The position numbers and the translations under genes are program-made. Shown piece by piece: positions 26,491 through 35,422 of a stretch of DNA of 64,000 nucleotides (positions within the stretch are counted from its first letter, which is position 1; every line of letters begins with the position of its first letter). Origin of the DNA: Sulfitobacter dubius (GTDB lineage: Bacteria > Pseudomonadota > Alphaproteobacteria > Rhodobacterales > Rhodobacteraceae); assembly GCF_900113435.1 (NCBI RefSeq), contig NZ_FOPG01000001.1:1645240-1709239 (forward strand), in the 5' to 3' direction. The notes beneath the pieces are model-generated. The model did not search any database. It was given only the letters and a program-made list of their open reading frames with translations, and was not told the DNA's origin.

Positions 26491-27782
26491 CCCACCCTAA
26501 AGCGCAGCGCGTCTTTCTTGTGGATGGGGCCCGCACTCCATTTTTGAAGGCACGACAAGGCCCCGGCCCCTTTACCCCGGTCGATTTGGCCGTGCAGGCC
26601 GGGCGGCCCCTGCTGGCGCGACAGAGCTTTGACCGCGCAGCCTTTGATCTGGTGATCCTCGGCTGCGTCAACGTCATCGCCGATGAAATGAACCCCGCCC
26701 GCGTTGCCGCCCTGCGGCTGGGGCTTGGGGAGCAGACAGTCGCCTTTACCGTGCAGATCAACTGCGGCTCGGGAATGCAGAGCATCGACACCGCCTACCG
26801 CTACATCCGCGACGGCAGCCACCAAATGATCCTTGCTGGTGGGGCCGAGGCGCTCAGCCACGCCCCGCTCGTGCTGCGCCAATCAGCGGTGGAATGGTTC
26901 GGCCGGATAAATGCCGCCAAGGGCCCGATTGATACGGCTCGCGCCATGACGGGCCTCAGGCCAGAGTTTTTCAAACCCGTCATTGGGCTGGAACGCGGTC
27001 TGACCGACCCGATCACTGAACTGAACATGGGCCAAACCGCCGAAGTTCTAGCGCATCGGTTCGGGATCGACCGCGCCACGGCAGATACCTATGCAATGCA
27101 AAGCCACCACCGGCTTGCCGCAGCGCAAAACGACGGGCGACTTGCGGATGAAGTCATGCCCGCCTTTGACAAAGATGGCACTGTTTATGATCACGACGAC
27201 GGCGTGCGTCCTGACAGTGATATGGAGGGCCTTGCCAAGCTGAACCCGGTGTTTGAGAAGCCCCACGGCAAAGTCACTGCAGGCAATTCCAGCCAGATCA
27301 CCGATGGGGCAAGCTGGGTCATCGTTGCTTCTGAACGCGCTGTTGAGGCGCATGGGCTGACCCCGCTGGCTGAGATTACCGACAGCGAATGGGCGGCACT
27401 AGATCCGTCGATCATGGGGCTGGGTCCGGTGCTGTCCGCCACCCCCATCGCGCAACGCCATGGGCTTGAGGTCAACGACATTGACCTGTGGGAATTGAAC
27501 GAAGCCTTTGCCGCACAGGTGCTTTCCTGCGTGGCCGCTTGGAGCGACGAAGACTTCTGCCGCAACGTATTGGGTTATGACGCTGCCTTTGGCCGGATCG
27601 ACCGAGACAGGCTGAATGTCGACGGCGGCGCAATATCACTGGGCCACCCGGTCGGCACCAGCGGCAATCGGATTGTCTTGCATCTGGCCAATGCGATGAA
27701 AGCGCGCGGTGCGAAACGGGGCATCGCCACGGAATGTATTGGCGGCGGCTTGGGTGGCGCGATGATGCTGGAGGCGGTGTGA
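26487..27782 (+). CDS. fadI: Acetyl-CoA C-acyltransferase (FadI-like thiolase)
   Basis: This 431-residue thiolase does the last step of beta-oxidation. The nucleophile is C93 in QINCGSGMQS; the general-base His is in SLGHPVGTSGNRI, the second Cys is in ECIGGGLGGAMM, and NEAFA is present. The start overlaps the fadE stop (ATGA) and its stop overlaps the fadJ start (TGATG), so the three are coupled. Length matches E. coli FadI (436), and pairing with FadJ favours the FadIJ over the FadAB type. Confidence 0.93.
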   Translation: MTHPKAQRVFLVDGARTPFLKARQGPGPFTPVDLAVQAGRPLLARQSFDRAAFDLVILGCVNVIADEMNPARVAALRLGLGEQTVAFTVQINCGSGMQSIDTAYRYIRDGSHQMILAGGAEALSHAPLVLRQSAVEWFGRINAAKGPIDTARAMTGLRPEFFKPVIGLERGLTDPITELNMGQTAEVLAHRFGIDRATADTYAMQSHHRLAAAQNDGRLADEVMPAFDKDGTVYDHDDGVRPDSDMEGLAKLNPVFEKPHGKVTAGNSSQITDGASWVIVASERAVEAHGLTPLAEITDSEWAALDPSIMGLGPVLSATPIAQRHGLEVNDIDLWELNEAFAAQVLSCVAAWSDEDFCRNVLGYDAAFGRIDRDRLNVDGGAISLGHPVGTSGNRIVLHLANAMKARGAKRGIATECIGGGLGGAMMLEAV

Positions 27783-29854
27783 TGACGGGACATGTTCTAA
27801 AGCATTTGGGCGAGAGCAAACTCGAACTTGGCACCGAAAACGCGCGCAAAGGCAACTGGCGCGCGGGACGTGACGCCAATGGCATCTTTTGGCTGGCGCT
27901 TGATAAGGCTGACAGCGGCACCAATACGATTTCTGGCGACGTGCTGCGTGAGTTGGAACATCACGTCACCGCCGCCGAAAACGACCCGCCTCATGCCCTC
28001 GTAATCCGCTCCGCCAAACCGGGCGGCTTTGCTGCTGGGGCCGATATATCAAGCTTTGCAAAGATGAGCGATGAGGGCGCGGCAGAGCTTCTGACCCAAG
28101 GCCATGCGGTGCTGGACCGGCTTGAACAACTCTCCTGTCCGACGATCTGCGTGGTGCACGGCGCAGCACTTGGCGCGGGATTTGAGCTGGCGCTTGCCTG
28201 TGACATCCGCATCGCAGTGCCGGGGGCCTCTTTCGCCTTTCCTGAGGTACAGCTTGGCCTGCATCCCGGTCTTGGCGGCACTTTCCGCTTGCCCGCGTTG
28301 ATCGACCCGACCGAAGCGATGACCATGATGCTGAGTGGGAAAACCGCGCATACCAAGCGCGCAAAAACACTGGGAATCATTGATGAAGTGGCCGAAGAAC
28401 GCCACATCGCCGCCGCGGTTCGCGCATTGGCCGAAACCGGGGTTGAGCGGGCAGAACCAGGCCTTAAAACCCGGGCGCTTGGGCTGGAACAGGCCCGAAC
28501 CTTGCTGGCCCGTCAAATGCGCAACCGCACCGAAGAGCGTGCGCCAGCGGACCATTATCCGGCCCCCCATGCGCTGATCGAACTGTGGGAGGAACACGGC
28601 ACCGACCGGGCAACCATGCAGCGCGGCGAAATCCGGTCTTTCGCCAACCTGTTGAAAACGCCTAGTTCCAAAAACCTACGCCGGGTGTTCTTCCTGCGGC
28701 AAAAACTCAAAGAAGCCGCGCGGGGCGACGACGACATCGCCCATGTGCATGTGATCGGCGCAGGTGCCATGGGGGCTGAGATTGCAGCCATGGCCGCGAT
28801 CCGGGGCAAGCGCGTCACCCTGAGCGATCTTGACAGCGCCGCCCTTGGCCGCGCCATCAAACTGGCAGCAAAACTTTGTGCTGACAAACATCTGACCGGC
28901 GCAGAAACGCGCGATGCACTCGACCGTCTGATGCCCGACCCTCATGGATATGGCCCGGTCCGCGCTGATCTGGTGATTGAAGCCGCCCCGGAGCGGATGG
29001 AGGTCAAAGAGAGGATTTATGCAGAGTTGAAGACCGAAATGAAGGACAGCGCGATCCTTGCCTCCAACACCTCTAGCCTCGCGATAGATGCCCTAAGCGC
29101 TCACGCCCCCAACAAAGCGCATTTTGCGGGGCTGCATTTTTTTAACCCCGTCTCGAAGATCCCGCTCGTCGAGGTTGTCGCTGGGGCGGATACAGCAGCG
29201 CAGACGGCGCGCCGCTTGGCCGCATTCTGCGGGGCCATTGGCAAACTGCCCGCGCGCGTCGGTGATTATCCCGGCTTTGTCGTGAACCGTATCCTCACCC
29301 CCTACCTGATGGAAGCGATGGTGCTGATGGACGAAGGTGTGCCGAAAGAGGTGATCGACAGCGCCGCCCTGCGCTTTGGCATGCCGATGGGCCCGGTGAC
29401 GCTGGCCGATCAGGTCGGGCTTGATATCGGGTTGCATGTGGCCGAAAGCCTGCGTGACAGGCTGGGCACGTCTATGGCTGAGATTACCGATATGCTGCAA
29501 GAACGCGTCGAACAGGGTGATCTGGGTCGCAAAACCGGGAGCGGCTTTTATGACTGGGCCGATGGCACGCCGCATCCTGAAACCGAAGAACCCGGCCCCG
29601 CGGATTTGACCGATCGCCTGATCCTACCGATGCTGAACGCCGCCGTCGAAGTGATGCGCGAAAACGTGACAAAGGACGCCGATCAGATCGACGCCGCAAT
29701 GATCTTTGCCACTGGCTGGGCTCCTTTCCGGGGCGGGCCATTGCACTATGCACGCACGCGCGGTGCGCGTGAAGTGGCCCTCCGCCTGCGCACATTGGCC
29801 AAGGCGCATGGCCCGCGATTTGACCCCGATGAAGGATGGAAGAACTTCAGCTAA
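27782..29854 (+). CDS. fadJ: 3-hydroxyacyl-CoA dehydrogenase / enoyl-CoA hydratase fusion (FadJ-like)
   Basis: This 690-residue bifunctional enzyme has an N-terminal crotonase domain (about residues 20-210: RSAKPGGFAAGADISSF oxyanion loop, VVHGAALGAGFELALACD, FPEVQLGLHPGLGGT). The NAD-binding dehydrogenase half starts near 320 (VHVIGAGAMGAEIAAMAAIRG) with HFFNPVSKIPLVEVV and a C-terminal domain holding LGRKTGSGFYDW. It catalyses the middle two steps of fatty-acid beta-oxidation. Starts within the fadI stop. No terminator is obvious downstream. Confidence 0.93.
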   Translation: MTGHVLKHLGESKLELGTENARKGNWRAGRDANGIFWLALDKADSGTNTISGDVLRELEHHVTAAENDPPHALVIRSAKPGGFAAGADISSFAKMSDEGAAELLTQGHAVLDRLEQLSCPTICVVHGAALGAGFELALACDIRIAVPGASFAFPEVQLGLHPGLGGTFRLPALIDPTEAMTMMLSGKTAHTKRAKTLGIIDEVAEERHIAAAVRALAETGVERAEPGLKTRALGLEQARTLLARQMRNRTEERAPADHYPAPHALIELWEEHGTDRATMQRGEIRSFANLLKTPSSKNLRRVFFLRQKLKEAARGDDDIAHVHVIGAGAMGAEIAAMAAIRGKRVTLSDLDSAALGRAIKLAAKLCADKHLTGAETRDALDRLMPDPHGYGPVRADLVIEAAPERMEVKERIYAELKTEMKDSAILASNTSSLAIDALSAHAPNKAHFAGLHFFNPVSKIPLVEVVAGADTAAQTARRLAAFCGAIGKLPARVGDYPGFVVNRILTPYLMEAMVLMDEGVPKEVIDSAALRFGMPMGPVTLADQVGLDIGLHVAESLRDRLGTSMAEITDMLQERVEQGDLGRKTGSGFYDWADGTPHPETEEPGPADLTDRLILPMLNAAVEVMRENVTKDADQIDAAMIFATGWAPFRGGPLHYARTRGAREVALRLRTLAKAHGPRFDPDEGWKNFS

Positions 29855-30203
29855 TGTATCGGCAGGGCTGTGCTTCATTCTGTCCAGCCCCTTCGGGCAT
29901 AGACCCCGCGCCGCTGGCCCGAATTGTGGCAAGACTGAGGTGCTCAGCGAAGACGTGCAACAGGACAATAGCCGGGGTCAGTTTGATTAATCTCAAGTAA
30001 ACTACACCGCGGCAATTGGTTAGCCGCCTTTGAGCAGGCCCCACATTCCCGGCCCCAGTTTGGTTTTTGAGGATAAAGCGCCCAAATGTCGCCCTAATTC
30101 ACCCCTGCGGCATTGGCAGCGATGCTTCGCGGGGATACCTAGGGTAAACATCTGACTGCCAAACGAGACCAGATAAGAAGAGCGCGAGCAACCAGAGGCC
30201 CAT
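29855..30203. other. Intergenic region between fadJ and an orphan kinase
   Basis: No gene is seen in these 349 bases. The notable feature is an FNR-like sequence at 29983-29996. The final ~30 bases lead into the kinase start at 30204. Confidence 0.5.
29983..29996. promoter_or_regulatory. FNR/Anr-type box, 9 of 10 positions
   Basis: TTGAT-TAAT-CTCAA matches the FNR/FnrL consensus TTGAT-N4-ATCAA at nine of ten defined positions. It is about 210 bases upstream of the GAF-PAS kinase and 130 bases after fadJ. It may link the kinase to oxygen control. Confidence 0.4.
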
Positions 30204-31793
30204 ATGAACGACTTTTACAGCGCCTTGGCGGATTTCGATGATCCGCTGCGGCAACTCTATATGCTTGCTGTCGAACCTGATCTTACGACCGAAGACAAAA
30301 TCGCCAAACTCCTCCGACTGGGCACCGAGGCGCTTGCGCTTGAGCTGGGTATTGTCAGCCGCGTCGATCAGCCAGTTTACGAATGTCTGTACGTATATGG
30401 ACCGGATTGGGCCCCTGCGCCCGGCACCACTTTCGACATCAATGGCACCTATTGTCTGCAAACGCTTTCCAGTGCCGATGTGACCTCTTTTCACCACGCC
30501 GGGCAGCAAGAAATTTCGAGCCATCCGTGTTATGAAACCTTCAAACTGGAAAGCTATATCGGGGCGCCCCTGAAATGCGGTGGCGAACTGTTTGGCACAA
30601 TCAACTTTTCAGGCCGCGCGCCCCGCTCTGGGCCGTTCAGCAGGGCGCAGGTGCAATTCGTACAGTTCCTTGCACGCTGGCTCAGCAGTGAGTTGACCCT
30701 TCAATCTGAACGCCGTGAATTGCGCGAACAGCGCGGGCTGCTTAGCGCCATGGTGGATGCCGTGCCCGAAGCAATCATCATGGCAGACCCGAACCGCCGT
30801 GTAGCGCTTGTAAACCCTGCGGTTGAGACGCTTTTTGGCTATGAGCCCGAACAGCTATTGGGGCGGCAAACAGCGGTTCTTTATGAAACGCTCGGTGGTT
30901 ATGAACGCGCGGGCGAAGAGCAGTTTAACCCGCAAGCCTCGACCGCGCCGGGCGCGCTTTCGATTGCCTGCCGCCGCGCCGACGGAACAACATTCGAGGG
31001 CCAAGTCTCGACCGCCAAGGTCGAGACGGATCGAGGCGAGCATTTAGGATTTCTGGGTGTCGTGCGCGATGTGAGTGAGCAGCGCGAATTTGAGCGCGCC
31101 AAGGATCAGTTGATCGCCACTGTTAGCCACGAGATGAAAACGCCGCTGACGTCGCTCAGCGGGGCGTTGCGCCTTCTTGAAGTGGGGCAAGACGACCTGC
31201 CCCCGCAAAAACAAAAACTTCTACGGCTCGCCCTGCGCAACGCGCGGGCAATTGATCAGATGGTCGCGGATATTCTAGATCTGGAAACCCTGCGCAGGCC
31301 AGACCAATCTGGTTTTGCCGAGCGACCATTGGCGCCCTTGCTAACGCAGGCGTCCGAGACACTGATCCCCTATGCGAAAGATCGCGGTGTTCGCCTAGAG
31401 ATACATCCGACAGCGGCCCCCGCGACCCTACTGCGCCTACACGAAGGACGGCTGATGCGGCTGTTGTCTAACCTGCTTTCCAACGCGATCAAAGCGTCTG
31501 ACGAAGGCGGCACCGTTAAGCTGGGCGTTTCTGAAAGCGGCATGGGGTTTTGGGTACGTGACGAGGGCAGTGGCCTGCCGCTTGATCTTCAGCCGGTTCT
31601 GTTTGAGCGGTTTTCCCGTGGGTCCAGTTACCGCGTCGAAGAGGGCCACGGTCTGGGCATGAGCATCGTAAAGGCCATCGTCGACCAACACCTCGGCAGC
31701 ATCAAGTTTGAAACTGCCGAGGGCAAGGGCACCACCTTCTTCGTCGATTTTCCGGCGCTTGAATCTCAGGCAGACGCCATGGCCGCCAGTTGA
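30204..31793 (+). CDS. GAF-PAS sensor histidine kinase, soluble orphan
   Basis: This 529-residue kinase lacks membrane helices. A GAF domain (about 20-170, including GTYCLQTL and SYIGAPLKCGGELFGTINFS) is followed by a PAS domain (about 185-300, IIMADPNRRVALVNPAVE and LFGYEPEQLLGR), HisKA (His in ATVSHEMKTPLTSL) and HATPase (NLLSNAIKASDEGG, DEGSGLP, GHGLGMSIVKAI). It should sense a cytoplasmic signal. No response regulator gene is close; the nearest gene downstream is on the opposite strand. The start at 30204 follows CCAGAGGCCCAT. Confidence 0.9.
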   Translation: MNDFYSALADFDDPLRQLYMLAVEPDLTTEDKIAKLLRLGTEALALELGIVSRVDQPVYECLYVYGPDWAPAPGTTFDINGTYCLQTLSSADVTSFHHAGQQEISSHPCYETFKLESYIGAPLKCGGELFGTINFSGRAPRSGPFSRAQVQFVQFLARWLSSELTLQSERRELREQRGLLSAMVDAVPEAIIMADPNRRVALVNPAVETLFGYEPEQLLGRQTAVLYETLGGYERAGEEQFNPQASTAPGALSIACRRADGTTFEGQVSTAKVETDRGEHLGFLGVVRDVSEQREFERAKDQLIATVSHEMKTPLTSLSGALRLLEVGQDDLPPQKQKLLRLALRNARAIDQMVADILDLETLRRPDQSGFAERPLAPLLTQASETLIPYAKDRGVRLEIHPTAAPATLLRLHEGRLMRLLSNLLSNAIKASDEGGTVKLGVSESGMGFWVRDEGSGLPLDLQPVLFERFSRGSSYRVEEGHGLGMSIVKAIVDQHLGSIKFETAEGKGTTFFVDFPALESQADAMAAS

Positions 31794-31819
31794 CGGCGCA
31801 TCGCGGGCTGCACCAAGCG

Positions 31820-32959
31820 TCAAGCCAAGAAGGCGCGCAGGGCTTGCAGTGTCCGTTCGATCCCTACGGCAGTGGTCAACACCCCCGGTGACATGCGCAA
31901 GGTCTGGCTGCGGTTGTCGACGTAAATGTCCAAGGCGGCCAATTGCGCTACCACATCAGGGGCGTCAATGTGATCTGGCAAAACCACCATCAGACTACCG
32001 CCGCGCTGGTCGGGATCGGTGGGGCTTGCAAGGTTCAGCCCCATCTCTTCCAGCCCCTTCTGTAACTGGCCCGTCAATTTGCGATTATGCGCCGACAGTA
32101 TCTCTGTATTCTGCCCCATGCGCCATTTCATCGCTGGCAGGCTGGCCACCGCTGGCACCGTCGACGGCGTGCCACTGTCGAGCCGCCGAATGTCGGGTGC
32201 AAATTCGAAAGCGTCCAAATCCCACGAAAACGGATTGCCCTGCGAAAACCATCCGCGCATCTCGGGCTGGCATTGCGGGATCAGATCAGCATCCATATAG
32301 ACGATCCCCGCCCCCGGCGTGCCACACATCCATTTAAGGCTGGTCGACAGCGCGAAATCCACTTTGGGCGCGGTCACGTCATAGGGCAGCAGGCCGACTG
32401 CTTGGGTCATATCAACCCCAATGAGCGAGCCCATCTTGCGCCCATGCGCCACCAGTTGAGGGATATCCAACCGGTGCGAGGTGGTTGAGCTGACCCATGT
32501 CAGCAACGCCAGCGCCACGTCTCCGTCCCAATCGGCAATGATATCTTCGGCCTCGACCCAATGCCCACCTTGGCGGATCGGCACAGTGTTCAACGTGAAA
32601 CCAAAGCGCTTCGACAGCCCCGTGAGCAGGAAATGCAACGAGGGAAAGCCATCCTCGGCCACCAAGACTTTCTTGCCGCGCAGGGTCCCTTCGGGCAGCG
32701 CACCGATGACGGCCATCAGCCCGGTGGTGACACTTTCAGTCGTGGTGACAGTGCCCTTGGGCGCGCCGATCAGTTCTGCCCAAAGGTCAATGAACTGCTG
32801 CCGCTTTGGCAGGACATCCGCCCATTGATCGCCGTTCGGCGCAGCCCATGCATCGGTGAAATCGGTGAGCCCGGCCAGCATATCCGCGTGCTTGCCGGGG
32901 TATTGGCCGATGGAGTGATAAAGGAGATAGGCGTCGCCCGTTCCTGTTTCTGTGGACAT
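31820..32959 (-). CDS. Class V aminotransferase / kynureninase-like PLP enzyme
   Basis: This 379-residue fold-type I PLP enzyme has a PLP-contacting Asp D183 in GVDMTQAVG, Schiff-base Lys K209 in STSLKWMCGTPG, and a kynureninase-like WFSQGNPFSWD loop before RRLDSGTPST. True kynureninase is longer (about 410 residues) and sits in kyn operons, so this is probably a relative acting on another amino acid. Directly upstream on the same strand are an amino-acid ABC permease and binding protein, which suggests the enzyme processes the imported compound. The 72-base gap to the permease has no strong terminator. Confidence 0.85.
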   Translation of the reverse strand: MSTETGTGDAYLLYHSIGQYPGKHADMLAGLTDFTDAWAAPNGDQWADVLPKRQQFIDLWAELIGAPKGTVTTTESVTTGLMAVIGALPEGTLRGKKVLVAEDGFPSLHFLLTGLSKRFGFTLNTVPIRQGGHWVEAEDIIADWDGDVALALLTWVSSTTSHRLDIPQLVAHGRKMGSLIGVDMTQAVGLLPYDVTAPKVDFALSTSLKWMCGTPGAGIVYMDADLIPQCQPEMRGWFSQGNPFSWDLDAFEFAPDIRRLDSGTPSTVPAVASLPAMKWRMGQNTEILSAHNRKLTGQLQKGLEEMGLNLASPTDPDQRGGSLMVVLPDHIDAPDVVAQLAALDIYVDNRSQTLRMSPGVLTTAVGIERTLQALRAFLA

Positions 32960-33031
32960 TGTAATCTCCGTAGGGTGTGGGCCGCGCAGGCGCGCGGGAC
33001 GGTAGGATGGTGTGAAAATTGTCGGAAGGGT

Positions 33032-33703
33032 TCAGCGATAGCCGCGCTTGTAATGTTGCTCTAGCCAGCCGGTGAAACGGACCATGGGCCAAAGGATTGC
33101 GATATAGATCAGCGCGGCCAGCAGCAGCGGTGTGGGGTTAGCGAAAAGCGCCTGCGCGTCGGTGGCCTGTTTCAGCAGATCATCCATAGCGACGACCGAG
33201 GCCAGCGAGGTGTCTTTCATGATCGCCACGGCATAGGAGGCCAGCGGCGGGATCATCATACGAAACGCCTGTGGCAGTATCACCTTGCGCATGGTGGTAA
33301 AGAAGGACAGGCCAAGCGCATCGCAGGCCTCGAACTGGCCACGCGGCACGGCTTCGATCCCGGCGCGCACGACCTCGGCCGTATAGGCCGCCAGCACCAG
33401 CGCCAGCGCAATGGTCGCCGCGACGAAGGAGGAAAAGACAATTCCGGCAAACGGCAGCGCGTAATAGACGAGGATCAGCACCACCAGAACCGGAATGGCG
33501 CGAAAGATATCCGTATACAGAACCGCCAGCAGCCGGAACGGCTTGGCCGCGTAAAGCCGCACCAGACAGACCAACACGCCAAGGATGCCGCCAAAGAAGA
33601 TCGCCGCGAAACCCAGCAGGATCGTGTTGACCAACCCGCGCATCAGAATGGGGAAAGCGCGGCGCATCACGTCGAGATTGAAGAAGATGTCGAGGATTTC
33701 CAT
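33032..33703 (-). CDS. Polar amino acid ABC transporter permease
   Basis: This 223-residue His/Glu/Gln/Arg/opine-type permease starts MEILDIFFNLDVMRRAFPIL. Family features are the EAVPRGQFEACDALGLSFF loop that contacts the ATPase and LPQAFRMMIPPLASYAVAIMKDTSL. It works with the binding protein upstream. Only one permease is present and no ATPase gene follows, so the transporter probably borrows an ATPase encoded elsewhere. I start it at 33703; the longer reading to 33751 crosses the hairpin region. Confidence 0.9.
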   Translation of the reverse strand: MEILDIFFNLDVMRRAFPILMRGLVNTILLGFAAIFFGGILGVLVCLVRLYAAKPFRLLAVLYTDIFRAIPVLVVLILVYYALPFAGIVFSSFVAATIALALVLAAYTAEVVRAGIEAVPRGQFEACDALGLSFFTTMRKVILPQAFRMMIPPLASYAVAIMKDTSLASVVAMDDLLKQATDAQALFANPTPLLLAALIYIAILWPMVRFTGWLEQHYKRGYR

Positions 33704-33738
33704 AGCGCATTCCGTCAGTTTGATCGCAGGAGGCCAGT

Positions 33739-33776
33739 CAAAAAGCCGCAAGGGAGTGATGCCCCGCCCGCGGCTT
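33739..33776 (-). terminator. Hairpin with T-run between binding protein and permease genes
   Basis: On the minus strand AAGCCGC and GCGGCTT (plus-strand coordinates 33743-33749 and 33770-33776) form a 7-bp stem followed by a T5 run. It falls between the binding-protein gene and the permease gene, so it probably lets the binding protein be made in excess through partial termination. Confidence 0.6.
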
Positions 33777-33784
33777 CAACTTCG

Positions 33785-34594
33785 TTAGTCAGCAGAAGTC
33801 GGCACGGGCAATGAGGTGACGGCAAGGCTGCCCTCAGCAGGTGCCACGCCCAGCCATTTTTCATAGAGCGCCGCCATGGTGCCATCCTCTTTCATCGAAG
33901 AGAGCGCGTCATTGACCGCCTCCAGATGTTCGGAGCCTTTAGGCATCATGATCGCGAATTTATCCCCCGTCGGGATCTCGACAGAGACCTGAAGCCCCTG
34001 CATCGTCGGCTGGGCAAAGGCATAGCGCAGGCTGACGATATCGTTCACGGCGGCATCAATCCGGCCACTGCGCAGATCGGTCAGCATATTTGCCGTGGTG
34101 TCATAGCTGGAATAAGATTTATACCCGAGCTCGGCCTCACGCTCCTTCAACCAGTTCTCCGGGAACGACGTGGCGATGGAGCCGATGCGCTTGCCTTTCA
34201 GCCCGTCCAAATCAGCGATACCTGCGTCGGTCTTTGTGCCCACACCAAGCGCGCCTGAGAAATAGGGCTGCGTGAAAGACTGGGCCTCAAGCCGCTCATC
34301 GGTGATGGTCAGCGAGGAAATGACCGCATCCACACGGCCCGATGCTGTGGCGACAAACAGCGCGCGAAAATCGAGACCTGTGATCTCGGTCGTCTTACCA
34401 AGGCGGGCGGCGACTTCGTTGATGATATCAACCTCAAAGCCTTCAAATTCACCAGCTTCGTTCTTGAACTCCCACGGCGGGTTTGCCGGGTAGGAGCCAA
34501 TTTTCAGCACATCCTGCGCCATGGCAGAGACGCCAGACAGTGCCGTGAAGGCCGCAACGGTGAGGCCAACGATCAGATTTTTCTTCAGATTCAT
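33785..34594 (-). CDS. Amino acid ABC transporter substrate-binding protein
   Basis: This 269-residue SBP_bac_3 protein has a signal peptide (MNLKKNLIVGLTVAAFTALS, cleavage after AMA) and a core beginning QDVLKIGSYPANPPWEFKNE. Family motifs are EFEGFEVDIINEVAARLG and DAVISSLTITDERLEAQSFTQPYF. I start it at 34594, where GGGAGA precedes the ATG; an upstream reading to 34717 would run through the divergent promoter region. It is divergent from a GntR regulator. The Arg of the amino-acid carboxylate site is expected within TITDERL, so an amino acid or close analogue is the likely ligand. Confidence 0.92.
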   Translation of the reverse strand: MNLKKNLIVGLTVAAFTALSGVSAMAQDVLKIGSYPANPPWEFKNEAGEFEGFEVDIINEVAARLGKTTEITGLDFRALFVATASGRVDAVISSLTITDERLEAQSFTQPYFSGALGVGTKTDAGIADLDGLKGKRIGSIATSFPENWLKEREAELGYKSYSSYDTTANMLTDLRSGRIDAAVNDIVSLRYAFAQPTMQGLQVSVEIPTGDKFAIMMPKGSEHLEAVNDALSSMKEDGTMAALYEKWLGVAPAEGSLAVTSLPVPTSAD

Positions 34595-34656
34595 GTTTTT
34601 CTCCCTGTGAACATCCCCGCGCAACGCGGCAAGTTTCACAGTATGGCTGCCAGCTT

Positions 34657-34666
34657 TCGTATACGA
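34657..34666. promoter_or_regulatory. GntR-type operator candidate TCGTATACGA
   Basis: A perfect 10-bp palindrome lies between the binding-protein gene and the divergent GntR gene. It fits the FadR/GntR operator form yGTM-N0-1-KACr. A second palindrome, AATTCAATTGAATT, follows at 34666-34679 and AT-rich sequence suggests the promoters are here. Confidence 0.5.
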
Positions 34667-34765
34667 ATTCAATTGAATTTTACAAGTATGCAAACTTATA
34701 CCTAGCCATATGCGCATTCCTTGCGCATGCTCGGATCACAATCGAATACTTTTTCAGAGGTCCGA

Positions 34766-35422
34766 ATGCACCGCACCGCCAAGCGCCACATGAAAGATCA
34801 GATCTATGACATCTTCCTTGGGCGGATTCAGCGGGGGGAGATCAGCCATGGCGACCGCTTTGTCGATACCGCCGTCGCCGAAGAGTTCAACGTCTCGCGG
34901 ATGCCGGTGCGCGATGCCCTGATGCGCCTGTCACATGAGGGCTATCTCGACAGCACGACACGGGGCTTTACCCTGCCCAACCTATCGATGCGCCAGATAT
35001 GCGAGATTTTCGAACTGCGCCGTCTGCTGGAACCCCGCGCCGCCGCGCTGGCGACCAATCAACTGACCGAAGACGACATCGCCTCCCTCACCTGCGCGGT
35101 CGAGCAATCCGAACGCACCCTAGTGACTGGCGAAATTGAGAGCCTTTACGCCGCCTCGGAAGACATCCGCCGCACATGGATCATGGCCGTGCCCAATATC
35201 GAGTTGCGCGACACGATCCTGCGCTACATGGCGCAAATCCAAGCCGTTCGTATGGCAACCCTGCGCGACGCCACCGCGCATGAGACCCTCGTCGATCTTC
35301 AACGCGACATGCTGCGCGCCTTTGTCGAACGCGACGCGGCCAAGGTTGAGCTTTTGCTCCTGCGCTATGTTTTGGCCGGGGAGGATAGCTTCCTGCGCCT
35401 CAAAGCTTGCGAGCAGGGTTAG
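34766..35422 (+). CDS. GntR family (FCD-type) transcriptional regulator
   Basis: This 218-residue regulator has an N-terminal winged helix (HMKDQIYDIFLGRIQRGEIS, FNVSRMPVRDALMRLSHEGY) and an all-helical FCD effector domain (IFELRRLLEPRAAALA). It starts at the ATG at 34766 behind AGAGG. Divergent from the amino-acid binding protein, with a GntR-like palindrome between them, it most likely represses the transporter and the aminotransferase in response to their substrate. It overlaps the convergent LysR gene by 4 bases. Confidence 0.92.
   Translation: MHRTAKRHMKDQIYDIFLGRIQRGEISHGDRFVDTAVAEEFNVSRMPVRDALMRLSHEGYLDSTTRGFTLPNLSMRQICEIFELRRLLEPRAAALATNQLTEDDIASLTCAVEQSERTLVTGEIESLYAASEDIRRTWIMAVPNIELRDTILRYMAQIQAVRMATLRDATAHETLVDLQRDMLRAFVERDAAKVELLLLRYVLAGEDSFLRLKACEQG

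Noticed and set aside
31820-32959. True kynureninase (kynU)
   Set aside because: PLP residues fit the class, but length and neighbourhood do not, with no tryptophan-breakdown genes near.
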